A stretch of DNA of 64,000 nt. Origin: RYN-122 sp963761655 (GTDB lineage Bacteria; Actinomycetota; Actinomycetes; Mycobacteriales; SCTD01). The translations under genes and the position numbers were made by a program. Location: the NCBI GenBank assembly GCA_963761655.1, contig CAVXHI010000008.1:248001-312000 (forward strand), read 5' to 3'. Shown here in pieces: positions 17,884-27,330 of this stretch (position 1 is the first letter of the stretch; each line of letters begins with the position of its first letter). The notes beneath the pieces are model-generated. The model saw only the letters and a list, made by a program, of their open reading frames with translations, did no database searches and had not been told where the DNA came from.

Positions 17884-18081
17884 GCGGCGTCCGCGTCTCC
17901 GACGGGATGCGGATGGTGTCCCCCTCCGTATAGCTGGCTGCAGTTAGATGGCCGGCAGCGCGGCTCGTCTGCGTGGCGGACAGCCGGCAGCGCGTGCTGA
18001 GCCTCGGCCGGCTGGCTGTGTCGCGGCAAGGGGAGCCGATCGGCTTCAGGCGGGTCCTGCCGGTTCAACCCGGACCTTGAC
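17884..18081. other. Short gap, no gene recognised
   Basis: About 200 bases between the convergent relaxase relic and lipoprotein gene. No clear terminator hairpin or small gene was found. Confidence 0.4.
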
Positions 18082-18702
18082 TCAGTTGTTTGGGCCGCCT
18101 GCCCCTGGCCGGCGCGTGGGCCGAGGAGCCTGGGCTAGCCGTCCCCGGAACTCCTGCTCCGTCAGCGTTGGGTCGCCGTCTGGCTGCTTAGGGTTGCCGG
18201 GATCGTCATAGTTGACGCAGCGGCGGTGGAGGCGACTGTCGCCGTCAAGCGCGAGCCGCCCCTCATACCCACCTACAACGGCGTAGGTCGAGTCCCCGGT
18301 GGACGACAGCGCGAGTATGTAGCGCCCGGGTTGCAGCAGCGGTACAGGAACACCGCCAGCCTCGACTATGGCAATCACAGACCCAGGATCGTTGCCGTAC
18401 AGCACCGAGTCGAGGCGAGCGGAATAGCGCGTTACCGACCCCTGCTCCGGGAGGCTCTCAGAGGTGCCGGCAGCGTCGATACGTGCTCGCACGACTACAC
18501 TCGCGTCTCGCAGGAGCGCGCCCAGGCTGTCGGCGTCGGGTAGGGCGCAAGGCATCTGCGGAGGACGTGCGAGCAGCGGCTCCCGTGACGGCTGACTGAC
18601 ACGAGGCTCGGGCAGGGTCTTCTGTGTCGCAGGTTGGCCGCTGCAAGCGGCGAGTCCCAAGGCTGCGAGAATGCTCAGCGCTGCCAACCTGCGGCTTGTC
18701 AC
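18082..18702 (-). CDS. Lipoprotein of unknown function
   Basis: The 206-residue product begins VTSRRLAALSILAALGLAAC, with a lipobox (GLAAC) that places the acylated cysteine at residue 20. GTG 18702 overlaps the upstream stop as GTGA; GTG 18705 is an alternative start. The mature domain contains SVVVRARIDAAG and VTRYSARLDSVLYGND followed by GRYILALS, a beta-rich arrangement reminiscent of small secreted domains found in other actinobacteria, but I cannot name it. It is translated after, and probably with, the secreted protein at 18699-19439. Confidence 0.7.
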   Translation of the reverse strand: MTSRRLAALSILAALGLAACSGQPATQKTLPEPRVSQPSREPLLARPPQMPCALPDADSLGALLRDASVVVRARIDAAGTSESLPEQGSVTRYSARLDSVLYGNDPGSVIAIVEAGGVPVPLLQPGRYILALSSTGDSTYAVVGGYEGRLALDGDSRLHRRCVNYDDPGNPKQPDGDPTLTEQEFRGRLAQAPRPTRRPGAGGPNN

Positions 18703-19439
18703 CACAATGCCACTCCCGTCGACTGACAGGTCGAAGCGTAGCCACTGCCTGCACGCATGTTGTTGAAACCGTCAGCAAACGCATTCAAGGGCGGACAAGA
18801 CGCGTTTTGGCGATGCACCTTCGCGTGACCAGAATCGAACCAAGTGCCAGCGTTGGTGCGCACCTGACTAGCTGGGAAGTACCTGACACCGGGCAGAGTG
18901 TCGCGAGCATCTGGAAGGCCACCATCTATCGCGAGTTCACTAACTGTGTACGGCAGCCGAGTGCTACTGCTGTAATTGAACGCGCTGTAGGTGTTGCCAC
19001 CCCCGAGTAGGTCCGTACCCACGTAAGCGCTCCAGATGTAGAGGCCGCGGCTGTCCTGGATGCCGCGGTAGTTCATGGTGAACTGCCTCGTACCGGTAAG
19101 TCCGCAGAGACCGGCCGCCGCCGTGGTGCGATTACCAGCAGCATCGAAGGCCTGCACGAACCACTGATTGCTCGAGCAGCCAGGGTAATGCTGTGTATAA
19201 CCTACTTGGTAGAAGCCCCCGTCCGGGAAGAACAAGCCGGACCAGTAGAACTGCGTTGCCCCGTCGTACAGCTGACTGGGGCCAGGCTCCGTCATCGTCG
19301 TGCGCACGCCGATGCGGCCACCATCGCTTGAATCAGTGCTCTGCCCGCCGATCTGACGTACGTCGGCCGCTGCAGGCGCAGCGTTGACGAGCCCAATCAT
19401 GAGAGTCGCCAAGCCCGCCATGAGGACCTTGCCGCGCAT
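18699..19439 (-). CDS. Secreted protein of unknown function
   Basis: The 246-residue product starts MRGKVLMAGLATLMIGLVNA and has a Sec signal peptide cleaved near APAAA (residue 24). ATG 19439 is preceded on its strand by cagggggctcc, a good ribosome binding site, so I reject the longer open frame to 19568. The mature protein is rich in aromatic residues and Gly, with paired cysteines (HYPGCSSNQW and GLCGLTG; NASCPPL and STCQST). No family recognised. It forms a coupled pair with the lipoprotein gene that follows it. Confidence 0.7.
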   Translation of the reverse strand: MRGKVLMAGLATLMIGLVNAAPAAADVRQIGGQSTDSSDGGRIGVRTTMTEPGPSQLYDGATQFYWSGLFFPDGGFYQVGYTQHYPGCSSNQWFVQAFDAAGNRTTAAAGLCGLTGTRQFTMNYRGIQDSRGLYIWSAYVGTDLLGGGNTYSAFNYSSSTRLPYTVSELAIDGGLPDARDTLPGVRYFPASQVRTNAGTWFDSGHAKVHRQNASCPPLNAFADGFNNMRAGSGYASTCQSTGVALW

Positions 19440-19672
19440 GGAGCCCCCTGAGCTACGCCGACAGCCTCGACGCAACATCGCACGGCGTGTGGGAGCGGTC
19501 AAGAACGCGCGACGTCTGACCAGCATCGCCGAACCGCCTTGAATTGATGGCCTCGCTTTCACTCGCAACTAGGTGTACTGCCCAAGGACGCGGGTCGAGC
19601 GAGTGCGATCAGACGCGATCACTTCCTGGTGAACGACGAGGACCTCCTGAGATGAGGTGGAGCGGCTGAAGG

Positions 19673-21100
19673 GGCTCTTCACAGATGAGGGTGTAGCGGA
19701 GGGCGCGCGTCGCTGCCGGGAACGGGGTCGAGGCCCTTCGAGGATGGGAGTTCTCACGCAACCATCCGAAGGACCTCGACAGTGCCGGACGCTACCTACG
19801 ACAGCCCTGACCTGACCACCTTCTGCGGCCTGGACGAGCTCGGCCTGGTGGTCGTGGGCCAGCAGATCCACGCCGACCGCGCGGTCATGGCGTGCCGGGT
19901 CGTCGAGTCCGAGTTGGACCGGTGGTGCCGGCGCTGCGGCTGCCAGGGTGTGCCGCGCGACAGCGTCGTGCGGCCCCTGGCGCACGAGCCGCTCGGCTGG
20001 CGGCCGACGACGCTGCTGGTCAGCGTCGTCCGCTACCGCTGCGCCGGCTGCGGACACGTCTGGCGCCAAGACCTCACGAGGGCGGCCGAGCCACGAGCGA
20101 AGCTGACCCGCCGCGCGTTGGGCTGGGCGCTGCAGGCGATCGTCTGCCAGCACCTGACCGTCGCCCGGGTCGCCGAAGGGCTCGCGGTCGCCTGGAACAC
20201 CGCCAACGACGCCGTCCTGGCCGAAGGCAAGCGCGCGCTGATCGCCGACCCGCATCGGCTCGACGGCGTCCGCGTCCTGGGCGTCGATGAGCACGTCTGG
20301 CGGCACACCCGCCACGGCGACAAGTACGTCACGGTCATCATCGACCTGACGCCGATCCGGGACGGGACCGGACCGTCGCGGCTGCTGGACATGGTCGAGG
20401 GCCGGTCCAAGCAGGCGTTCAAGACGTGGCTGTCCGAGCGGCCGAAGGCGTGGCGCGACCAGGTGGAGGTCGTGGCGATGGACGGGTTCACCGGCTTCAA
20501 GACCGCCACCACCGAAGAGCTCCCCGAGGCCGTCGCGGTGATGGACCCGTTCCACGTCGTCCGCCTCGCCGGCGACGCGCTCGACCAGTGCCGCAGGCGC
20601 GTGCAGCAGGACACCTGCGGCCACCGCGGACGGACCGGCGACCCGCTCTACGCCTCCCGCCGGACCCTGCACACCGGCGCCGCCCTGCTGACCGACAAGC
20701 AGAAGACCAGGCTCACCGACCTGTTCACCGCCGACGCGACACCGCCGTCACCGTGACGTGGCAGGTCTACCAGCGGCTCATCACCGCCTACCGCCACCCC
20801 GACCGCAGCAAGGGCAAGAAGCTCCTCACCACGCTCATCGAGCAGCTCGCCCGCGGCGTCCCCGCCGCTCTGAGCGAGCTCGTCACGCTCGGCCGGACCC
20901 TGCGGCGCCGCGCAGCCGACGTGCTCGCGTACTTCGACCGGCCCGGCACCAGCAACGGCCCGACCGAAGCCATCAACGGCCGGCTCGAACACCTCCGCGG
21001 CAGCGCCCTCGGCTTCCGCAACCTCACCAACTACATCGCCAGAAGCCTCCTCGAGACCGGCGGCTTCAGACCGCAACTACACCCTCGACTGTGAAGAGCC
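19673..21100 (+). mobile_element. ISL3-family element A, copy 1 (1428 bp)
   Basis: Inverted ends GGCTCTTCACAGATGAGGGT (left) and the complement of GGCTCTTCACAGTCGAGGGT (right) delimit an element of exactly the same length as the copy at 25881-27308. The flanking eight bases do not match, so no target duplication is evident. Confidence 0.92.
19782..21094 (+). pseudogene. ISL3-family transposase A, copy 1 (split by a -1 shift)
   Basis: From GTG 19782 the frame encodes an ISL3 transposase: zinc-finger cysteines (WCRRCGCQG and CAGCGHVWRQD), then catalytic Asp positions in GVDEHVWRH and MDGFTGFKTAT. The frame ends at 20756 after LFTADATPPSP. From about 20733 the conserved continuation (TAVTVTWQVYQRLITAYRH, later GPTEAINGRLEHLRGSALGF with the catalytic Glu) lies in another frame to 21094. 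One base is missing in gacgcgacacc. The same break occurs at the same place in copy 2. Confidence 0.88.
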
Positions 21101-21259
21101 CCCAAAGATGCTGAGATGCACCCGCTTTGTGCCCGTCACCAGGGGTTGCTGGGTGCTGGGTGGCACAGAAGCCGCTTCGTCGCATTGCCCGGCGGACTGG
21201 GCCTGGTGCTTTGAGGCGCCGTCGCCTACGTTGTCGCAACCCACGACGATTGAGGCCAC

Positions 21260-22633
21260 ATGGTGCAGCGAGATGCCCGACGAGCCGCGGTGGCCTTAAT
21301 CATTGGCTGCAGCGCCCTTGCGCTCGCAACCAATGCATCTGCCGCCACTCGCGCGACAAGTCCGTCGATGGCATCAGCGCCCGACGACCCCAAGGTGCAG
21401 CACGACATCAGCGCGCGCAAGAAGCTGGGCTTGCGGAACGACGCCGAGTACGTAAGAGGACTGCGCGAGTCTAAGCGACAAGGCAAGTTAGTTGAGGGCG
21501 ACGAGAGCCTCGATATGCTCCTGACAAAGGACGAGAAGCATGAGATGGACGAGCGAGCTGACGTAAGCCAGCAGCGTCCACAGGTGAGCGAGTACTTCAC
21601 TGGACAGCCTACGGACATCTACGCAGGCAACTACCTTGACCAAGCTGCTGGTGGACGCTTGATCGTCCTGGTGACCCGCGACCGCGACCGCGTCGACAGC
21701 GACCTTAAAGCCATGGGTATTGCGCCAGGGCGACTGGAAGTACGTTCCGCGGGCAGCTCGTATCAGCGACTGAACGAAGTGTTTCAAGGCATCGGCGGAC
21801 GGCGGGGCGAACTCGCCGACGACGGCATCGACGTGTCGACCGTCGCGATCGAGGAGGCCCTGAATGGCATCTCGGTGGGTGTTAGCGGGGATGTATCTAA
21901 CGCGAAGAAGCAACTGAGCTCGGATTATCCCGATGTGACCCTGGTCGTCAAGAAGGAGCGGGGAGTGAGCACCGACGGGGTGCTCAACGTCAATCCCCCT
22001 TTTCGTGGCGGAACTGGGATCACGAATAATAGTGAAGGCTTGGGGTGTACCAACGGGTTCACAGGTTACCGAAATACGGTCCCTGCAACGTACTACGTGC
22101 TCACCGCGGGCCATTGCGGTCGAATCGTCCAGCCCTCGAACATCTTTTCCCAGTACACCACTCGCATTGGACCAATGGATGTTCGCTCATACGGGTTGAA
22201 TGTCCCGGCCGACGCGGGACGCATCCGGATTGAGGACGCGACCAAGCGTTCGAACGGGCTCGTGCTCGGACCGAACAACACCATCCCCATCACAAGCCGG
22301 GCGGCCGTTGGCACTGGCGGTACGGGTGACTACGTGTGCATCTCAACCACACGCTACGTGGACACGGACGGCGACATGCTCAACTGCGGAACCATTCTGA
22401 ATGGTTCCTTCGACTATAAGTCGCACGACGACTGGAATGTGCAATTCAGCAGTTCGTACGGACGTCTTACAGATCTGGGGTGCACCAGTGGGGACAGCGG
22501 TGCACCTGTCTTCTACGCGAACATGGCCTATGGCCTTCACTCGGGGCGAACGCTAGACACCAATCAGTGCATTTTCGGTCACATCTATGACGTGCTGAGG
22601 AGCACGGACGTAGCGAATGTCTACTTCGGATGA
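21260..22633 (+). CDS. Secreted trypsin-like serine protease with propeptide
   Basis: The 457-residue product has a signal peptide (ARRAAVALIIGCSALALATN, cut near ASA at residue 28), a charged propeptide-like region of about 220 residues, then an S1/chymotrypsin-fold domain. Catalytic His lies in YYVLTAGHCG near residue 285 and catalytic Ser in GCTSGDSGAPVFY near residue 412; a candidate Asp is in DVRSYGLNVPADAGRI. Cysteines flank the Ser as in streptogrisin-type enzymes. The last codons overlap the next gene's ATG (ATGA). GC is lower than in the neighbouring ISL3 copies. Confidence 0.88.
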   Translation: MVQRDARRAAVALIIGCSALALATNASAATRATSPSMASAPDDPKVQHDISARKKLGLRNDAEYVRGLRESKRQGKLVEGDESLDMLLTKDEKHEMDERADVSQQRPQVSEYFTGQPTDIYAGNYLDQAAGGRLIVLVTRDRDRVDSDLKAMGIAPGRLEVRSAGSSYQRLNEVFQGIGGRRGELADDGIDVSTVAIEEALNGISVGVSGDVSNAKKQLSSDYPDVTLVVKKERGVSTDGVLNVNPPFRGGTGITNNSEGLGCTNGFTGYRNTVPATYYVLTAGHCGRIVQPSNIFSQYTTRIGPMDVRSYGLNVPADAGRIRIEDATKRSNGLVLGPNNTIPITSRAAVGTGGTGDYVCISTTRYVDTDGDMLNCGTILNGSFDYKSHDDWNVQFSSSYGRLTDLGCTSGDSGAPVFYANMAYGLHSGRTLDTNQCIFGHIYDVLRSTDVANVYFG

Positions 22634-23010
22634 AGTACAAGCACCTCCTCCCGTTGATCAGCGTTGGCCTGCTTGTCGCAGGTTGCGGCGGCGATTCACC
22701 AGGCTCCGTCAACGAGGGCGCTCTGGTGACGCAGCCGTTCGCGTCCGTGGCAGTTGGCGGCGACGGCCGCCTTCTGAAGATCAGTTACGAACGTGACTCT
22801 TGCGAGACCTTGGAGACCGTGGACGTGACGGAGAGCGCCGACGAGGTTCGGCTCGCGCTGAGGCTGCGCCTGGATGGGGACGGCAGTTCGGGAACGACCT
22901 GTGGGACGGGAGCGAGGGTTGACACCACAGCAGTGACCCTGAAAGAGGCCCTGGGCAATCGCCGCATCACTGACTTGGCGAAGCCCAGCCCCATGCCAAC
23001 GCCCTCCTAG
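22630..23010 (+). CDS. Small lipoprotein coupled to the protease gene
   Basis: The 126-residue product begins MKYKHLLPLISVGLLVAGCG with a lipobox that puts the lipid-modified cysteine at residue 19. The mature domain (SYERDSCETLETVDVTESAD, later LRLDGDGSSGTTCGTG) has two cysteines likely joined in a disulphide and a beta-strand-rich look. It may modulate or anchor the adjacent protease, but that is inference from the ATGA overlap only. Confidence 0.72.
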   Translation: MKYKHLLPLISVGLLVAGCGGDSPGSVNEGALVTQPFASVAVGGDGRLLKISYERDSCETLETVDVTESADEVRLALRLRLDGDGSSGTTCGTGARVDTTAVTLKEALGNRRITDLAKPSPMPTPS

Positions 23011-23152
23011 ATAGAACGCAGCCCCCCGGCAGGCGTCTTTGACGGACGTCCTCGCTAGCGGTAAGCGCAGGGTCGGAGTACCTCTCCAGACAGCCCTGGA
23101 CGTGTTCCAGGACGCCTGACTGGGCCTCGGCCAAGATTGCCTGAACCTTATC
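23011..23152 (-). pseudogene. Possible 3' gene fragment interrupted by ISL3-B
   Basis: The minus strand away from the ISL3-B end reads DKVQAILAEAQSGVLEHVQG then CLERYSDPALTASEDVR, a helical, protein-like sequence that begins exactly at the element boundary. It could be the tail of a disrupted gene. I recognise no family and composition alone may mislead here. Confidence 0.25.
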
Positions 23153-24387
23153 GGCTCTTCGCAGTTGAGGGTGTAGTCGTCGGCGCGTCGCTGCGGGCTT
23201 GAGGGTCGAGGTCCCCGGAGGGTCTGAGGTTCCTATGCCTTGATCCTCGGAGACCTCGACGTGCTCGACGCTACTTTCTCGCGCCCTGACTTGGACGCGT
23301 TCTGCCGGCTGGACACGCTGGGCCTGACGGTCGTCGGGCAGCAGCTCGACGGTCAGCGTGCGGTCCTCGCTTGCCGGGTCGCTGGACCTTCTGAGCAGAC
23401 CGGCGAGGACGAGTGGTGTCGTGCCTGCGGGAGCGCGGGCCGACCGCGGGACACCGTGGTGCGACGGCTGGCGCACGTGCCGTTCGGGTGGCGCCCGACG
23501 GTGCTGCTGGTCCGGCTGCGCCGCTACGCCTGCACCGGCTGCGGCGCGGTGTGGCGCCAGGACCTCGACCGGGCCGCGCCGGCGCGGAGCAAGTTGTCAC
23601 GCGACGCGGTGCTGTGGGCGCTGAAGAGCCTGGTGGTCGACCGGCTGTCGGTCGCGCGGATCGCCGCCGCGCTCGCGGTCGCCTGGCACACCGTCAACGA
23701 CGCCGTCCTGACCGCAGGCCGCGAACTGCTCATCGCCGACCCCAACCGGCTCGACGGGGTGGAGGTCATCGGCGTCGACGAGCACTGCTGGCGCCACCCC
23801 CGCGGCCAGCAGGCCCGGGAGGTCGAACGGTTCGTCACCGTCGTCATCGACCTGACGCCGGTCCGCAACGGCACCGGCCCTGCCCGCCTGCTGGACCTGG
23901 TCGAGGGCCGCAGCAAGGCGGTGTTCCGGGCTTGGCTCGATGCCCAGACCCCGGCGTTCCGGGCAAGGCTGCAGGTCGTGGCGATGGACGGGTTCACCGG
24001 CTTCAAGACCGCCACCACCGAGGCCCTGCCCGACGCGGTCGCCGTGATGGACCCGTTCCACGTTGTCGCCCTCGCCGGTGACGCGCTCGAACGGTGCCGG
24101 CAGCGGGTGCAGCAACAGACCCTCGGACACCGCGGCCGCTCGGGTGACCCGCTCTACGGCATCCGCCGAAAGCTGCGGACCGGCGCCGACCTGCTCGACC
24201 CACGACAGCTCGACCCACGACAGCTCGACCGCCTCGCCATGGTCCTCACCGACGAGCAGCACCTGCCGGTCGCGCTCACCTGGAACGTCTACCAGCGCAT
24301 CATCGCCGCCTACCGGCACAGCGACCGCGAGCGCGGCAAGAAGGCCCTCGCCGCCCTCATCGAGAGCCTTCGCCGCGGCGTCCCGGA
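23153..24387 (+). mobile_element. ISL3-family element B, copy 1 (3'-truncated)
   Basis: The left end GGCTCTTCGCAGTTGAGGGT and a transposase starting at TTG 23240 (MILGDLDVLDATFSRPDLDA) match element B copy 2 in opposite orientation. The match breaks off at about 24387, after ALIESLRRGVP, so the last quarter of the gene with the catalytic Glu is gone. An internal repeat DPRQLDPRQL replaces the single DPKQL of copy 2. About 30 unassigned bases separate it from copy 2. Confidence 0.88.
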
Positions 24388-24417
24388 AGGTGTCAAGCGG
24401 CCTGAGACAGGTTTGCG

Positions 24418-25875
24418 GGCTCATCGCAGAAGACGGTGTAGGGCGGGTCTGAAGCCGCCGCAGTCGAGGAGCGCTCGGGTCATGTAGTGGGTGAGGTTGC
24501 GGAAGCCGAGGGCGGTGCCGCGGAGGTGTTCGAGCCGGCCGTTGATGGCCTCGGTGGGGCCGTTGCTGGTGCCGGGTCGGTCGAAGTAGGCAAGGACGTC
24601 GGCGGCGCGCCGGTGCAGGGTCCGGCCGAGCGTGGCGAGCTCGGGCAGCGCGGCCGGGACGCCGCGAGCCAGGCTCTCGATGAGCGCGGCGAGCGCCTGC
24701 TTCCCGCGCTGCCGGTCGCTCTGGCGGTAGGCGGCGATGATCCGCTGGTAGACGCTCCAGGTCACGGTGACCGGCAGGTGCTGCTCGGCGATCAGGACGT
24801 CCTGCAGCCGTTCGAGCTGCTTGGGGTCGAGCAGGTCGGCGCCGGTCCGTAGCCGCCGTCGGATGCCGTAGAGCGGGTCGCCGGAGCGCCCGCGGTGCCC
24901 GAGGGTCTGTTGCTGGACCCGCTGCCGGCACCGTTCGAGCGCGTCACCGGCGAGGGCGACAACGTGGAACGGGTCCATCACTGCGACGGCGTCGGGCAGG
25001 GCCTCGGTGGTGGCGGTCTTGAAGCCGGTGAACCCGTCCATCGCCACGACCTGCAGCCCGGCCCGGAACGCCGGGGTCTGGGCGTCGAGCCAGGCGCGGA
25101 AGACCGCCTTGCTGCGGCCCTCGACCAGGTCCAGCAGGCGGGCGGGGCCGGTGCCGTTGCGGACCGGCGTCAGGTCGATGACGACGGTGACGAACCGTTC
25201 GACCTCCCGGGCCTGCTGGCCGCGGGGGTGGCGCCAGCAGTGCTCGTCGACGCCGATGACCTCCACCCCGTCGAGCCGGTTGGGGTCGGCGATGAGCAGT
25301 TCGCGGCCTGCGGTCAGGACGGCGTCGTTGACGGTGTGCCAGGCGACTGCGAGCGCGGCGGCGATCCGCGCGACCGACAGCCGGTCGACCACCAGGCTCT
25401 TCAGCGCCCACAGCACCGCGTCGCGCGACAACTTGCTCCGCGCAGGCGCGGCCCGGTCGAGGTCCTGGCGCCACACCGCGCCGCAGCCGGTGCAGGCGTA
25501 GCGGCGCAGCCGGACCAGCAGCACCGTCGGGCGCCACCCGAACGGCACGTGAGCCAGCCGCCGCACCACCGTGTCCCGCGGCCGGCCCACACTCCCGCAC
25601 GCACGGCACCAAGCGTCCCCGCCGCCGCCCTCCTCGGCAGGTCCAGCGACCTGGCAGGCGAGCACGGCCCGCTGGCTGTCGAGCTGCTGCCCGACGACCG
25701 TCAGGCCCAGCGTGTCCAGCCGGCAGAACGCGTCCAGGTCAGGGCGCGAGAAAGTAGCGTCGAGCACGTCGAGGTCTCCGAGGATCAAGGCGTAGGAACC
25801 TCAGACCCTCCGGGGACCTCGACCCTCAAGCCCGCAGCGACGCGCCGACGACTACACCCTCAACTGCGAAGAGCC
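24418..25875 (-). mobile_element. ISL3-family element B, copy 2 (1458 bp, intact)
   Basis: The ends are GGCTCATCGCAGAAGACGGT at 24418 and the complement of GGCTCTTCGCAGTTGAGGGT ending at 25875. The element is convergent with the truncated copy 1, producing a long inverted duplication, and lies five bases (gggtt) from the start of element A copy 2. Confidence 0.9.
24421..25788 (-). CDS. ISL3-family transposase B (intact)
   Basis: The 455-residue protein starts at TTG 25788. It has N-terminal zinc-finger cysteines (AWCRACGSVG and CTGCGAVWRQD), a helix-turn-helix (LSVARIAAALAVAWHTVNDA), catalytic Asp in GVDEHCWRH and MDGFTGFKTAT, and catalytic Glu in GPTEAINGRLEHLRGTALGF. It is clearly related to transposase A and shows what the unbroken form of that gene looks like around VTVTWSVYQRIIAAYR. 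Confidence 0.94.
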   Translation of the reverse strand: MILGDLDVLDATFSRPDLDAFCRLDTLGLTVVGQQLDSQRAVLACQVAGPAEEGGGGDAWCRACGSVGRPRDTVVRRLAHVPFGWRPTVLLVRLRRYACTGCGAVWRQDLDRAAPARSKLSRDAVLWALKSLVVDRLSVARIAAALAVAWHTVNDAVLTAGRELLIADPNRLDGVEVIGVDEHCWRHPRGQQAREVERFVTVVIDLTPVRNGTGPARLLDLVEGRSKAVFRAWLDAQTPAFRAGLQVVAMDGFTGFKTATTEALPDAVAVMDPFHVVALAGDALERCRQRVQQQTLGHRGRSGDPLYGIRRRLRTGADLLDPKQLERLQDVLIAEQHLPVTVTWSVYQRIIAAYRQSDRQRGKQALAALIESLARGVPAALPELATLGRTLHRRAADVLAYFDRPGTSNGPTEAINGRLEHLRGTALGFRNLTHYMTRALLDCGGFRPALHRLLR

Positions 25876-25880
25876 GGGTT

Positions 25881-27308
25881 GGCTCTTCACAGATGAGGGT
25901 GTAGCGGAGGGCGCGCGTCGCTGCCGGGAACGGGGTCGAGGCCCTTCGAGGATGGGAGTTCTCACGCAACCATCCGAAGGACCTCGACAGTGCCGGACGC
26001 TACCTACGACAGCCCTGACCTGACCACCTTCTGCGGCCTGGACGAGCTCGGCCTGGTGGTCGTGGGCCAGCAGATCCACGCCGACCGCGCGGTCCTGGCG
26101 TGCCGGGTCGTCGAGTCCGAGTTGGACCGGTGGTGCCGGCGCTGCGGCTGCCAGGGCGTGCCGCGCGACAGCGTCGTGCGGCCGCTGGCGCACGAGCCGC
26201 TGGGCTGGCGGCCGACGACGCTGCTGGTCAGCGTCGTCCGCTACCGCTGCGCCGGCTGCGGACACGTCTGGCGCCAGGACCTCACGCGCGCGGCGGAGCC
26301 GCGGGCGAAGCTGACCCGCCGCGCGCTGGGCTGGGCGCTGCAGGCGATCGTCTGCCAGCACCTGACCGTCGCCCGCGTCGCCGAGGGCCTCGCGGTCGCG
26401 TGGAACACCGCCAACGACGCCGTCCTGGCCGAAGGCAAGCGCGCGCTGATCGCCGACCCGCATCGGCTCGACGGCGTCCGCGTCCTGGGCGTCGATGAGC
26501 ACGTCTGGCGGCACACCCGCCACGGCGACAAGTACGTCACGGTCATCATCGACCTGACGCCGATCCGGGACGGGACCGGCCCGTCGCGCCTGCTGGACAT
26601 GGTCGAGGGCCGGTCCAAGCAGGCGTTCAAGACCTGGCTGTCCGAGCGGCCGAAGGCGTGGCGCGACCAGGTGGAGGTCGTGGCGATGGACGGGTTCACC
26701 GGCTTCAAGACCGCCACCACCGAAGAGCTCCCCGAGGCCGTCGCGGTGATGGACCCGTTCCACGTCGTCCGGCTCGCCGGCGACGCGCTCGACCAGTGCC
26801 GCCGGCGCGTGCAGCAGGACACCTGCGGGCACCGCGGCCGGACCGGCGACCCGCTCTACGCCTCCCGCCGGACCCTGCACACCGGCGCCGCCCTGCTCAC
26901 CGACAAGCAGAAGACCAGGCTCACCGACCTGTTCACCGCCGACGCGACACCGCCGTCACCGTGACGTGGCAGGTCTACCAGCGGCTCATCGCCGCCTACC
27001 GCCACCCCGACCGCAGCAAGGGCAAGAAGCTCCTCACCACGCTCATCGAGCAGCTCGCCCGCGGCGTCCCCGCCGCTCTGAGCGAGCTCGTCACGCTCGG
27101 CCGGACCCTGCAGCGCCGCGCAGCCGACGTGCTCGCGTACTTCGACCGGCCCGGCACCAGCAACGGCCCGACCGAAGCCATCAACGGCCGGCTCGAACAC
27201 CTCCGCGGCAGCGCCCTCGGCTTCCGCAACCTCACCAACTACATCGCCAGAAGCCTCCTCGAGACCGGCGGCTTCAGACCCCAACTACACCCTCGACTGT
27301 GAAGAGCC
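25881..27308 (+). mobile_element. ISL3-family element A, copy 2 (1428 bp)
   Basis: The ends match copy 1 and the length is identical. It is followed after ggcaa by another outward end, GGCTCTTCGCAGTTG at 27314-27328, that resembles the left end of element B and is all that remains of a further ISL3 insertion. Confidence 0.92.
25990..27302 (+). pseudogene. ISL3-family transposase A, copy 2 (same split as copy 1)
   Basis: Nearly identical to the gene at 19782-21094, including the missing base in gacgcgacacc (26941), at the same offset of 1060 bases from the element start. The first frame ends at 26964 and the catalytic Glu region follows in the other frame to 27302. The two copies differ at scattered third positions. 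Either they were mobilised in trans, or ribosomes shift frame here. Confidence 0.88.
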
Positions 27309-27313
27309 GGCAA

Positions 27314-27330
27314 GGCTCTTCGCAGTTGCG
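27314..27330. repeat. Solo ISL3-B-like terminal repeat
   Basis: GGCTCTTCGCAGTTG at 27314-27328 equals the first 15 bases of element B but is not followed by the rest of the element. It is a leftover end from deletion or one-ended recombination. Confidence 0.7.

Noticed and set aside
19655..21112. Target-site duplication around ISL3-A copy 1
   Set aside because: The eight bases on each side do not match.
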